From positions 1,144,501 through 1,208,500 of the forward strand of contig JAQTIA010000003.1 of assembly GCA_029433415.1 (NCBI GenBank): a stretch of 64,000 nucleotides of DNA, given 5' to 3'. Both the position numbers and the translations under genes were made by a program. A model generated the notes under the pieces. That model made no database searches and was not told where the DNA came from. It saw only the letters and a program-made list of their open reading frames with translations. This document shows positions 44,368 to 53,381 of the stretch, piece by piece (within the stretch, counting starts at the first letter, position 1; every line of letters starts with the position of its first letter). The DNA is from Acetobacteraceae bacterium ESL0709 (lineage in GTDB: Bacteria; Pseudomonadota; Alphaproteobacteria; Acetobacterales; Acetobacteraceae).

Positions 44368-45408
44368 TTACTGCTTCCAAAGCGGGGAGTCTTTGCCCAG
44401 CAATTTCTGCTCGACCAGACTTTCCGCAATCTGCACCGCGTTCAGAGCAGCCCCTTTGCGAAGATTATCCGACACGCACCAAAAAGCCAGACCATGTTCA
44501 ACGGTAGGGTCGACCCGTAAGCGCGAAACGTAAGTATCATCTTCTCCCACACACTCAATGGGCGTGACGTAACCGCCATCTTCACGCTCATCACGCAAGA
44601 TAACACCGGGGGCATTACGAAGCGCATCCTGCGCCTTACGCAGGTCAACCGGCTTTTCACATTCAATCGAAATCGCCTCAGAGTGACCGATAAAAACGGG
44701 CACACGCACGCAAGTTGCCAGTACCTTGATGTCAGGATCGAGAATCTTGCGTGTCTCAACCGCCATTTTCCACTCTTCCTTGGTGGAACCATCTTCAAGG
44801 AAACGGTCAATATGGGGAATGACATTAAAGGCGATCTGTTTGGTAAACTGCCTGGCCTCAATGGGATCATTGACAAAGCTGGCCCGGGTCTGGGTAAACA
44901 GTTCATCCATGCCTGTTTTACCCGCGCCAGAAACCGCCTGGTAGGTTGAAACCACTACGCGACGAATTTTAAAGAGATCATGCAGTGGCTTCAGCGCAAC
45001 GACCATCTGCGCTGTCGAACAATTGGGGTTGGCGATAATCCCCTTCTTCGCCTTTTTGAGAGCCGAGGCATTTACTTCCGGCACGACCAGCGGAATGCCC
45101 GGCTCCATACGAAAATGGGAAGTATTATCAACAACGAGGCAATGCGCAGCTGCAGCCTTTGGCGCATAAATGGCAGAAACCGCTCCACCAGGAGAAAAAA
45201 GGCCCAGATCCCATCCCTTGAAGTCAAATGTTTCAAGATTCTGGACCTTGAGAACCTTCTTGTCCCCAAAAGAGACTTCCTTGCCAGCGGAGCGAGGAGA
45301 CGCCAGAGCGACAATATCATCAACCGGGAAATTGCGTTCAGCCAGAATACGGAGCAATTCCCGCCCTACAGCCCCTGTCGCCCCGGCAACAGCCACTTTG
45401 TAACCCAT
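44368..45408 (-). CDS. asd: Aspartate-semialdehyde dehydrogenase
   Basis: Asd reduces aspartyl phosphate to the semialdehyde, the branch to Lys/DAP, Met and Thr. The protein has 346 residues. The NADP loop is VAGATGAVGRELL, the catalytic Cys is in ANPNCSTAQMV, and the later His is in RVPVFIGHSEAI. The ATG at 45408 gives MGYKVAVAGATG with AGGAGAAGG a few nt upstream; a longer reading to 45480 would add 24 basic residues and was rejected. dapB, in the same pathway, lies elsewhere in the window. Confidence 0.96.
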   Translation of the reverse strand: MGYKVAVAGATGAVGRELLRILAERNFPVDDIVALASPRSAGKEVSFGDKKVLKVQNLETFDFKGWDLGLFSPGGAVSAIYAPKAAAAHCLVVDNTSHFRMEPGIPLVVPEVNASALKKAKKGIIANPNCSTAQMVVALKPLHDLFKIRRVVVSTYQAVSGAGKTGMDELFTQTRASFVNDPIEARQFTKQIAFNVIPHIDRFLEDGSTKEEWKMAVETRKILDPDIKVLATCVRVPVFIGHSEAISIECEKPVDLRKAQDALRNAPGVILRDEREDGGYVTPIECVGEDDTYVSRLRVDPTVEHGLAFWCVSDNLRKGAALNAVQIAESLVEQKLLGKDSPLWKQ

Positions 45409-45571
45409 CGTCCTTCTCCTCAGGCAGGGACCCGAGCCCCCTGTCTTTTTCGTGAAAATAATTACCGGAGAGAAAACCATTCCCTGCCGGCTAGCGCAAG
45501 TAGCCGGATCGTTAAATCATCAATAAATAAAGCTGCCAGCAGAATGCTCCTTCCAGAGAAGCCACCTCCAC

Positions 45572-46204
45572 TCAGGGTTTCAACTTTTTCCAGAATGCCG
45601 AAATTTTGTGGCGTTTCTGCTCCAGAGATGTACGCCAGCCTTTCGCCATATAATTGAGCTGGATCGTGCAACGCGGCCCACAATAAGGCAAATGACCGTG
45701 CCAGCTTGCAGGATGATTGGGAAAGACAACCAGCGTTCCACCCACAGGAGGAATCTCCGCGGCATAGTCATTAATATCGTCGGGCCCGTTCGTAAAACGC
45801 AGGCACCCGCCATGAGCACTCCAGTCGCGCCATGGATCATTCATGTAAAGCAGGATGGTTACACGTTTTGAATCGCTATCAAGATGGATACGACCGTCCT
45901 TTTCACGCGTCTGCCCCCGCAAGGTCAGCATGGAAGGCGCATTCTCCAGATCAAGGCCAAACTTCCTGCCAATCAGCGTTTTCAGGCGTACCCCCTGAAA
46001 TTCTTCCAAGAATTGAGAAAATTCGGGCTGTATAGAAAGTGATTCAGGAGCAAAGGATCCTCCCGCCCTGATGGAAGGGAAAAGAGGGATCAAACGGCTT
46101 AATGCCTCCCTGCGCAAAAAATCGGGAACGACCAGATGAGGGCACGGCCGCATCTGGAGCGGTGCCTGCTCAACCGCCTCATAATGAAGGAAAGTCTCAA
46201 CCAT
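45572..46204 (-). CDS. 2-oxoglutarate/Fe(II)-dependent oxygenase (prolyl-4-hydroxylase-like)
   Basis: This non-heme iron oxygenase has 210 residues. The iron-binding HxD is in GRIHLDSDSKRVTILLYMN, the distal His in PASWHGHLPY, and the 2OG-binding Arg in PRCTIQLNYM. The order and spacing match the double-stranded beta-helix core. The N-terminal part (FLHYEAVEQAPLQ) is typical of small bacterial members. The substrate is unknown (protein, amino acid or surface component). It is divergent from sucA across 142 nt, which may hold both promoters. Confidence 0.85.
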   Translation of the reverse strand: MVETFLHYEAVEQAPLQMRPCPHLVVPDFLRREALSRLIPLFPSIRAGGSFAPESLSIQPEFSQFLEEFQGVRLKTLIGRKFGLDLENAPSMLTLRGQTREKDGRIHLDSDSKRVTILLYMNDPWRDWSAHGGCLRFTNGPDDINDYAAEIPPVGGTLVVFPNHPASWHGHLPYCGPRCTIQLNYMAKGWRTSLEQKRHKISAFWKKLKP

Positions 46205-46346
46205 CGTGGAATAACGCTAACGCCCTCCCGGCACTCTTGGCAAGAGCACCTTTCGCCCCCGCCCGAGAAAATCCTTTCAATGGTTTCTCTTATCTCCCAA
46301 AATGAGGTAAAACTGTCTCAATCAGGGGAAAATAATAGGTCCAATA

Positions 46347-49037
46347 ATGAGTACAAGCCTGCCAACCGATCTGCTGGATGATCGCGATGCCGTCAATAGC
46401 GAAAATATCGCCTATCTGAGCGAGCTGCATACGCGCTGGCAGAAAAACCCCGAAACGGTTGACCACAGCTATGCCACTCTTTTTGAAACACTGGGCGATA
46501 GACCTTTCCCTTTGGCGCCTCTCACGGACACTTCTTCTCCAGAATCTCCTGACGAATCGCTTAAAAATGCTTATCGCACACTTGGCCATCTTCAGGCACG
46601 GCTTGATCCCCTCGGGCTTGGCAAGCCGCGCGGGGAGGCCGATCCTGCCTTTGCTACCACAAATCACACCCTCGCCACGCGTTATAAACGTTTCTATTGC
46701 CAGACAGTCGGCGCGGAATTCATGCACCTTCTTTCTTCACAGGAACGCCAATGGTGGATTGACCGCCTTGAAACGGATACCCACTCTCCTTTGCCTCTTT
46801 CCCCTTCAGAGATTCTGACCGCTCTCATCAGGGCAGAAGGGTTCGAGGCTTATTGCCAGCAGCGTTTTCCTGGCATCCGGCGCTTCGGGTTGGAAGGAGG
46901 AGAAAGTCTGATCCCGGCTCTCAAAGCCCTCATCAGTCAGGCGGCCAGAAACCAAGTCGAAACCATAACATTCGGCATGCCCCATCGCGGACGTCTCAAC
47001 GTCATGGCCAATATTCTCAACAAACCGCTTGAGGCCATTTTCAGCGAATTTGCAGGGCGTTATTTCCAGCCTGACAATATTACCGTTTCCGGCGACGTCA
47101 AATATCATCTGGGCACATCCACACAGATTACCGTGCATGGGCAAGAAATGAAACTCTCCCTGCTCCCCAATCCCTCTCATCTGGAAGCGATTGATCCCGT
47201 CGTGCTGGGGCGTGTACGCGCTTTACAGGACGACCATAATGATACAGAGCGTAACCATCATATGGGTGTTTTGATCCATGGTGATGCCGCCTTTGCCGGT
47301 CAGGGAATGATTTATGAAGTGCTTCAGCTTTCGCAGCTGGAAGGCTATCGCACAGGTGGCACGATCCATATCGTTGTCAATAACCAGATCGGCTTTACAA
47401 CTTCTGTTCGGAATGCCCATTCCGGCTACTGGAATACGGATGGAGCAAAGACCGTTCAGGCCCCCATCCTCCATGTCAATGGAGATGATGTTGAAGCCGT
47501 TATACGCTGCATTACTCTGGCCTATGAATGGCAGAGACACTTCAAACGCGATATCGTTCTTGATATCCAGTGTTACCGACGCAATGGCCACAATGAAACT
47601 GACGAGGCAAGCTTTACCCAGCCTGTCATGGTCAGGGCCATACAGGCTCACCCGGGTATAGCACAGCTTTATGAAACAAGGCTGGAACAGGAAGGACGCC
47701 TGCAAACCGGAACAGCCGGACAGGAAAAACAACACTATCAGAAGGCGTTACAAGAAGCATTCGACCGTTCAACCACCTATCAGTTTGATTCGACCCAATG
47801 GTTCGGCGATGGACCTCTGGATTCCACACGCCTGCTGGATGAACCGGAGCGCCTGCAACCCATGACAGGTGTACCCTTTAAAAGACTTCAGGAAGTTGGT
47901 GCTGCCCTGGATCATGTTCCCTCCGGCTTTGCGCTTCATCCCCGCCTGAAGAAACTGCTTGAGCACCGCAGCCAAAATATCCGGGAAGGTGGGCCGATCG
48001 ACTGGGCCACGGCCGAAGCCTTGGCTTTTGGTACAATCGCGCTTGATGGGCACAAAGTGCGTCTGTCTGGTCAGGATTGTGGACGCGGCACCTTTACCCA
48101 ACGTCACGATGTGCTGACCGATCAAGAAACAGGGCAAAATTTTACACCGCTTGATCACCTGAATCACAAGCAGGGCTCAGTAGAAATCTGGAACTCGCCA
48201 CTCTCTGAATATAGTATTCTGGGGTACGAATATGGCTATAGTATTGGCAACCCTGAAGCCCTTGTCGCCTGGGAGGCGCAATTTGGGGATTTTGCCAATG
48301 GCGCACAAATTATCATTGATCAGTTTCTGGCCTCTGGCGAGACGAAATGGCTTTATAGCTCGGGCCTGACTCTACTTCTGCCTCACGGACATGAAGGCGC
48401 CGGACCGGAACACTCCTCCGCCCGGCCAGAACGTTTTCTGCAGCTTTGTGCTGAAAATAACTTCCGCATCTGCTGGCCTTCAACACCAGCCAATTACTTT
48501 CATGCCTTGCGTCGCCAGATTGTGCGACGCTGCCGCAAACCTCTAGTGATTTTCAGTCCCAAATCCTTGCTCCGTAACCCCCTGACGGTCTCTTCGGTCA
48601 ATGACATGGGACCACAGACACGCTTCCAGCCCGTTCTGGCAGACGACGTCATATCGGAAAAGGCAGAGTGTCTCATTCTCTGTAGTGGCAAAGTCTATTA
48701 TGACCTTCTCGTCGCCCGAGGTGACAGAAAGGATATTGCCCTTATAAGGCTGGAACAACTTTACCCCTTCCCTCATCACGCTCTGGTGGAAATCCTGAAG
48801 CAGCACCTTACGGCCAAGGACGTCATTTGGTGTCAGGAAGAGCCTCAAAATGCCGGTGCATGGCAGTTCCTTGACCGTCGCCTTGAACGCGCCCTGCATG
48901 ATGCCAGTCATCCTGTCACTCAGGCACGTTACGTGGGCCGAAAAGCGGCAGCAGCTCCGGCCACCGGACTTGCCAGCATTCACCAGACCGAACAGAAAGA
49001 TCTTGTGCGAAAAGCCCTGTCTCAGGGCGCCTCCTGA
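46347..49037 (+). CDS. sucA: 2-oxoglutarate dehydrogenase E1 component
   Basis: SucA decarboxylates 2-oxoglutarate with thiamine diphosphate in the TCA cycle. It has 896 residues, somewhat short against the usual 930-990. The thiamine-binding motif area GDAAFAGQGMIYEVLQLSQLEGY and NNQIGFTTS is present, as are the earlier EGGESLIPAL and FGMPHRGRLNV. Usually it heads sucA-sucB-lpd, but the next gene is trpB, 47 nt downstream, and no sucB or lpd lies in the window. E2 and E3 must be elsewhere if the complex is complete. Confidence 0.96.
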   Translation: MSTSLPTDLLDDRDAVNSENIAYLSELHTRWQKNPETVDHSYATLFETLGDRPFPLAPLTDTSSPESPDESLKNAYRTLGHLQARLDPLGLGKPRGEADPAFATTNHTLATRYKRFYCQTVGAEFMHLLSSQERQWWIDRLETDTHSPLPLSPSEILTALIRAEGFEAYCQQRFPGIRRFGLEGGESLIPALKALISQAARNQVETITFGMPHRGRLNVMANILNKPLEAIFSEFAGRYFQPDNITVSGDVKYHLGTSTQITVHGQEMKLSLLPNPSHLEAIDPVVLGRVRALQDDHNDTERNHHMGVLIHGDAAFAGQGMIYEVLQLSQLEGYRTGGTIHIVVNNQIGFTTSVRNAHSGYWNTDGAKTVQAPILHVNGDDVEAVIRCITLAYEWQRHFKRDIVLDIQCYRRNGHNETDEASFTQPVMVRAIQAHPGIAQLYETRLEQEGRLQTGTAGQEKQHYQKALQEAFDRSTTYQFDSTQWFGDGPLDSTRLLDEPERLQPMTGVPFKRLQEVGAALDHVPSGFALHPRLKKLLEHRSQNIREGGPIDWATAEALAFGTIALDGHKVRLSGQDCGRGTFTQRHDVLTDQETGQNFTPLDHLNHKQGSVEIWNSPLSEYSILGYEYGYSIGNPEALVAWEAQFGDFANGAQIIIDQFLASGETKWLYSSGLTLLLPHGHEGAGPEHSSARPERFLQLCAENNFRICWPSTPANYFHALRRQIVRRCRKPLVIFSPKSLLRNPLTVSSVNDMGPQTRFQPVLADDVISEKAECLILCSGKVYYDLLVARGDRKDIALIRLEQLYPFPHHALVEILKQHLTAKDVIWCQEEPQNAGAWQFLDRRLERALHDASHPVTQARYVGRKAAAAPATGLASIHQTEQKDLVRKALSQGAS

Positions 49038-49084
49038 AACCTGTTATTTTCTCATTTTCATAAGACTGTCAGGAAAAACCTCCC

Positions 49085-50308
49085 ATGACAAACTCTCATC
49101 TCAAAGCCAATTCATTGCGAACCGGTCCCGATCTTTCCGGCCATTTCGGCCCCTATGGCGGTCGTTTTGTGGCCGAAACTCTCATGCCTCTCATGATAGA
49201 ACTTGAGAAAGCCTACGAGATGGCCAGAAGAGACCCCGAATTTCATAAGGAACTTGAGCACTACCTCCGTGACTATGTAGGCCGCCCCAGCCCTTTATGG
49301 CACGCACAGCATCTAAGCGATGCCCTTGGCGGTGCACAGCTTTATCTCAAACGTGAAGATCTCAACCATACTGGCTCCCACAAGCTTAATAACGTGATGG
49401 GACAGATCCTTCTCGCGCGTCGCATGGGCAAAACACGCATTGTGGCCGAGACCGGCGCCGGACAGCATGGCGTGGCAACCGCCACAGTCTGCGCCCTTTT
49501 TGGCCTCAAATGCGTAATCTATATGGGCGCAACGGATGTTGAGCGCCAGAAACCCAACGTCTTCCGCATGCATCTCCTTGGTGCTGAAGTCAGGCCTGTC
49601 ACAGCCGGTGCAGGTACTCTCAAGGACGCCATGAACGAAGCCATGCGCGATTGGGTTGCCCATGTCGAGGACACTTATTTCCTCGTCGGTACGGTTGCAG
49701 GGCCTCATCCTTATCCCAAAATGGTGCGCGACTTCCAATCTGTCATCGGGACAGAAGCCAGGGAACAGATCCGGCATCAAACAGGCCGCCTGCCTGACGG
49801 AATCATTGCCGCCATTGGCGGTGGCTCCAATGCCATGGGAATTTTCCATCCTTTCCTTGATGACGATTCTGTCGCCCTTTACGGCGTGGAAGCTGCTGGT
49901 CTCGGGCTGGATAGCGGCAAACTGGCCGCTTCCATCTCCCGGGGAAGACCGGGCGTGCTGCACGGTAATCGCACCTATCTGCTTCAGGATCAGTACGGCC
50001 AGATTGAAGAGGCCCATTCCATCAGTGCCGGACTGGATTATCCCGGCATAGGGCCCGAACATTCCTGGCTGAATGATATTGGCCGCGTCTCATATGTCAG
50101 CATTACCGACCAGGAAGCTCTGGATGCCTTTCAGCTCCTGACTCATAAAGAAGGTATCATCCCTGCCCTTGAGAGCGCCCACGCCGTGGCCTATGCCCAA
50201 AAAATTGCTCCCACAATGGACAAGGACAAAATCCTGATCGTCAATATTTCTGGCCGCGGAGACAAGGATGTCCCCACTGTTGCGGCTCATCTTGGTGTCA
50301 CACTTTAA
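49085..50308 (+). CDS. trpB: Tryptophan synthase beta subunit
   Basis: TrpB condenses indole with serine on PLP. It has 407 residues. The PLP Lys is in [10 protein letters not shown], the phosphate loop is GGGSNAMG, and [15 protein letters not shown] is the standard start. trpA starts 14 nt downstream. The two genes follow sucA closely and precede accD/folC, similar to the trpB-trpA-accD-folC order common in alphaproteobacteria. No trp leader peptide is evident. Confidence 0.98.
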   Translation: MTNSHLKANSLRTGPDLSGHFGPYGGRFVAETLMPLMIELEKAYEMARRDPEFHKELEHYLRDYVGRPSPLWHAQHLSDALGGAQLYLKREDLNHTGSHKLNNVMGQILLARRMGKTRIVAETGAGQHGVATATVCALFGLKCVIYMGATDVERQKPNVFRMHLLGAEVRPVTAGAGTLKDAMNEAMRDWVAHVEDTYFLVGTVAGPHPYPKMVRDFQSVIGTEAREQIRHQTGRLPDGIIAAIGGGSNAMGIFHPFLDDDSVALYGVEAAGLGLDSGKLAASISRGRPGVLHGNRTYLLQDQYGQIEEAHSISAGLDYPGIGPEHSWLNDIGRVSYVSITDQEALDAFQLLTHKEGIIPALESAHAVAYAQKIAPTMDKDKILIVNISGRGDKDVPTVAAHLGVTL

Positions 50309-50322
50309 GGAAGCGCAAACTC

Positions 50323-51135
50323 ATGAGTCGTATTTCAAACTGTTTTGCCGCTCTTAAAGCAGAAAAACGCGGCGCTCTTATCCCTTATATCGAGGCCTTT
50401 GACCCCGATTATGAAACCTCCCGCAAGCTTCTGGCAGCCATGGCTGCAGAAGGCGCTGACCTGATCGAGATCGGTGTTCCCTTCTCCGATCCTGCCGCTG
50501 ATGGCCCCACCATCCAGCTTGCCGCCAGGCGCGCCCTGAAAGCAGGTGCCAATCTGCCCAGGATTCTGGAAATGGTCGCCGATTTCCGCAAGGATAACGA
50601 TAGAACACCTCTTATTCTGATGGGTTACCTCAACCCGATTGAGCAATTCGGTACTGAACGCTTTCTACAAGAAGCTGCCAAAGCAGGCGTGGATGGCCTG
50701 ATTATTGTGGATCTGCCTTATGAAGAAGCTCGAGAAATCCGTGCTTCTGCCAAAGAAAAGGGACTAGATCTCATTCCTCTCACGGCACCCAACACGCCTG
50801 ATGACCGTCTGAGAATGCTCCTGAAAGACGCCTCAGGCTTTGTTTATTATGTCAGTATAACCGGGATTACAGGCACGCGCAGCGCCAATGAGGAGCAGCT
50901 CAAAGAGGCTATGCAGCGCCTGCGTCGCGCTACAGATCTCCCCATTGTAACAGGATTTGGCATCAGCACGCCTGCACAAGCAAAAGCTGCCTCGCATATC
51001 AGTGACGGCGCTGTCGTCGCCTCAGCCCTGATCAAGGAAATGGTCACAACATTTGAAGAAGACCATGCTACTGAAAAGACTATCCCGACCGTTATTCACT
51101 CTCTGAAAAAACTGATAGAAGCTATTCGCTCCTGA
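50323..51135 (+). CDS. trpA: Tryptophan synthase alpha subunit
   Basis: TrpA cleaves indole-3-glycerol phosphate to indole for TrpB. It has 270 residues. The catalytic Glu is in LIEIGVPFSDP and the Asp follows in the same segment, while ITGTR and GFGIS are loop and phosphate motifs. AAGGAAG precedes the ATG. A small secreted protein gene follows 15 nt downstream on the same strand, where other alphaproteobacteria usually have accD. Confidence 0.98.
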   Translation: MSRISNCFAALKAEKRGALIPYIEAFDPDYETSRKLLAAMAAEGADLIEIGVPFSDPAADGPTIQLAARRALKAGANLPRILEMVADFRKDNDRTPLILMGYLNPIEQFGTERFLQEAAKAGVDGLIIVDLPYEEAREIRASAKEKGLDLIPLTAPNTPDDRLRMLLKDASGFVYYVSITGITGTRSANEEQLKEAMQRLRRATDLPIVTGFGISTPAQAKAASHISDGAVVASALIKEMVTTFEEDHATEKTIPTVIHSLKKLIEAIRS

Positions 51136-51150
51136 AAGATAATTTCTACG

Positions 51151-51507
51151 ATGAAAAAGAGTATCCCTCTTCTTATAAATGCTTTTCTGCTCATTGCTGG
51201 ATTAGCCAACCAGCACGTTTACGCTGATTCGCTGCCTCTTGACACGACTGATACTACAAAGCGGCCAGTTTATGACACAGAACACCATATTATGGGTTCT
51301 GTAGATCGTGCCGGCACAGTCAAGGATCTCAACAATAATGTCGTCACAGACGATTTATCCAAAGGGAAAAATTCTGACTATTTTCCCTATGGTAATCACC
51401 TTGGCAATTTCAGCTCCATCAGCAATATAGCTCAAGAATTATCGGTCCTCTGGAGCCTCACGGAGGAAAAATATCACGAACTTGCCTTTAGAGCAGGAAA
51501 ATCCTGA
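51151..51507 (+). CDS. Small secreted protein of unknown function after trpA
   Basis: This 118-residue product has a Sec signal peptide with cleavage near VYADS. The mature part is Asp/Thr/Asn-rich (LDTTDTTKRPVYDTEHH), followed by a hydrophilic turn region and a more ordered tail (SNIAQELSVLWSLTEEKYHELAF). No Cys and no known motif. It is close enough to trpA (15 nt) to be co-transcribed. With the opposite-strand hdeD it separates trpA from accD. Confidence 0.65.
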   Translation: MKKSIPLLINAFLLIAGLANQHVYADSLPLDTTDTTKRPVYDTEHHIMGSVDRAGTVKDLNNNVVTDDLSKGKNSDYFPYGNHLGNFSSISNIAQELSVLWSLTEEKYHELAFRAGKS

Positions 51508-51604
51508 TAATGATTTCTTCCTGACATTATAAATTCGGAACTATCTTTGCTCTCCAATATTACGAGAAAGGTTTTAGATTCCGTCGCTGACGCAGTAAAG
51601 ATAA

Positions 51605-51630
51605 GGTCCCGGCTTTTTACAGACGGGACC
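51605..51630 (-). terminator. Intrinsic terminator shared by convergent genes, likely for hdeD
   Basis: GGTCCCG (51605-51611) and CGGGACC (51624-51630) form a perfect 7-bp stem with a 12-nt loop. On the minus strand it follows the hdeD stop (51642) and is trailed by TTATCTTT; on the plus strand it follows the small secreted gene. Confidence 0.65.
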
Positions 51631-51641
51631 GATCCTCCCCT

Positions 51642-52229
51642 CTAAAACCATTCTTTCTGGATACGTTTCAGCCCCAGACCAAACATAAGCGACGATATAC
51701 CTGCCATTAGAAGCTCAATCGCTATCAAGGTACCGAGGAAAAAAAGACCCGACCAGGGAAGATACCAGTAAAGCAGGCAACCAACGACCAGTGTCACGGC
51801 ACCGCTCAGCGCCCCAACCCACCAATCTGGAAGGTTTTGACGCATGCCCACAGACCAGAAAATGCGGCTAAAGCCACCCAACATGAGTAATCCAGCCATA
51901 ATGGCAGTCAAAACCTGCGAACCGGCTATGGGTTCGACACACAGAACCAACCCCGCAAACAGGACAAAACACCCAATCAGAAGGTTAGCCCAATGCCCTC
52001 TCTGGCCACTGTGGAAATGAACAATCCCCTGAATGAGCTGGACGATCCCGCCCGCCATTACGACGATCCCCAACACCATAGTGCTGGCCAGTGTAACGCT
52101 GAACGCATCAATACAAGCCACGATCCCCAAAATGATGAGGACAATCCCCATACCGATAAACCATCCGGGTTTCAGCCCTACGCGACTTCCATCTTCCGAC
52201 ACTGTCTCGAAACGATTTGGCTCATTCAT
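51642..52229 (-). CDS. hdeD: HdeD/DUF308-family membrane protein
   Basis: This 195-residue protein has six predicted membrane helices (GIVLIILGIVACIDAF, MVLGIVVMAGGIVQLI and others), typical of the HdeD family associated with acid resistance in E. coli. AAGGA is 9 nt before the ATG. It lies antisense between the trp genes and accD. A role in acid tolerance would fit an acetic acid bacterium but is inference. Confidence 0.8.
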   Translation of the reverse strand: MNEPNRFETVSEDGSRVGLKPGWFIGMGIVLIILGIVACIDAFSVTLASTMVLGIVVMAGGIVQLIQGIVHFHSGQRGHWANLLIGCFVLFAGLVLCVEPIAGSQVLTAIMAGLLMLGGFSRIFWSVGMRQNLPDWWVGALSGAVTLVVGCLLYWYLPWSGLFFLGTLIAIELLMAGISSLMFGLGLKRIQKEWF

Positions 52230-52351
52230 ATTTTTTATTCCTTAAATGCTGGAGATAATCTGTCTTTCTTGATTTCTGGCCTGATATCCTCGTCACAAAG
52301 ACTAGCTTTATGAGAAGGTCTTGGGGTAATCAACAGAGACGACTATGTCAC

Positions 52352-52392
52352 GTTCCCGCCACTATATCATTAATGATGCAGCAAGTGGGAAC
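52352..52392 (+). promoter_or_regulatory. Nested palindromic hairpin upstream of accD
   Basis: GTTCCC (52352-52357) pairs with GGGAAC (52387-52392), ACT (52361-52363) with AGT (52384-52386), and inside them ATCATTAATGAT (52366-52377) is a perfect 12-bp palindrome. The structure ends 27 nt before the accD ATG. It may be an operator or an mRNA hairpin. In E. coli the carboxyltransferase binds its own accA/accD mRNA, so an RNA role is worth testing. Confidence 0.4.
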
Positions 52393-52419
52393 CAATCTGT
52401 GGAGAGTAGATAAAAGACC

Positions 52420-53352
52420 ATGAGCTGGCTGACCGAATATGTGCGCCCCAAACTGAGGAGCCTGCTTCAACGGGACATCCCAGACAATCTCTGGACAAAC
52501 TGCGAATCCTGCTCCCAGATGTTATTGATTCGCGATCTGGAACGCAACATGAAGGTCTGCCCTCACTGCGGCCATCATATGCGCGCAACAGCCCATGAGC
52601 GCATGGCATGGACCTTTGATGGTGGGAACTATACCCCAATTGAACTCCCCCCCATGCCCGTGGACCCCCTCGGTTTCCGTGATTCCAAGAAATATACGGA
52701 CCGCCTGAAAGCAGCCCGAGCCAAAACAGAACTTGATGATGCCATGCTCGTCGCACACGGTACAATTGGTGGCATGCAAGCCGTCGTCGCCGTCATGGCT
52801 TTCGAGTTTCTCGCAGGCACGATGGGTGCAGCGCTTGGCGAAGCTTTTCTGGCTGCATGTCGACTGGCAATCCTGCAAAAAGCACCCTTGATTATCTTCA
52901 CCGCTTCGGGGGGCGCACGCATGCAGGAAGGGATTATCAGCCTGATGCAGATGCCCCGCACAACTATTGGCGTACAGATGCTGCGTGAAGCAAAACTGCC
53001 TTACATCGTGGTCTTCACAAACCCCACGACAGGCGGCGTTTCAGCCTCTTTTGCCATGCTGGGCGACATTCATATCGCTGAACCCAATGCCTTGATCGCG
53101 TTTGCCGGCCCACGCGTTATCAAGGACACTGTGCGCGAGGAACTTCCAGAAGGCTTTCAACGTTCAGAATATCTCTGTGAACATGGCATGGTTGATATTG
53201 TCGCCAAACGTCAGGAACTCCCGCCCCTGTTACGACGCCTGATTTCCTTGCTCAGTCCTACTGAGCCTGATCACGCGGCATCAGAGCTGGTCAGTACGGT
53301 AATGGGGAAAAAATCTGACACAAAACAGCAACAGAGTCAGGCAACGGCCTGA
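52420..53352 (+). CDS. accD: Acetyl-CoA carboxylase carboxyltransferase beta subunit
   Basis: AccD, with AccA, transfers carboxyl from biotin to acetyl-CoA to make malonyl-CoA for fatty acids. It has 310 residues. The N-terminal zinc ribbon is NCESCSQML and CPHCGHHMR. The crotonase-type domain has FTASGGARMQEGIISLMQM and PTTGGVSASFAMLGD. folC follows 29 nt downstream, as in many proteobacteria. Confidence 0.97.
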   Translation: MSWLTEYVRPKLRSLLQRDIPDNLWTNCESCSQMLLIRDLERNMKVCPHCGHHMRATAHERMAWTFDGGNYTPIELPPMPVDPLGFRDSKKYTDRLKAARAKTELDDAMLVAHGTIGGMQAVVAVMAFEFLAGTMGAALGEAFLAACRLAILQKAPLIIFTASGGARMQEGIISLMQMPRTTIGVQMLREAKLPYIVVFTNPTTGGVSASFAMLGDIHIAEPNALIAFAGPRVIKDTVREELPEGFQRSEYLCEHGMVDIVAKRQELPPLLRRLISLLSPTEPDHAASELVSTVMGKKSDTKQQQSQATA

Positions 53353-53381
53353 ACACCCTACTCCCGTTCAGAAAGAAAATC

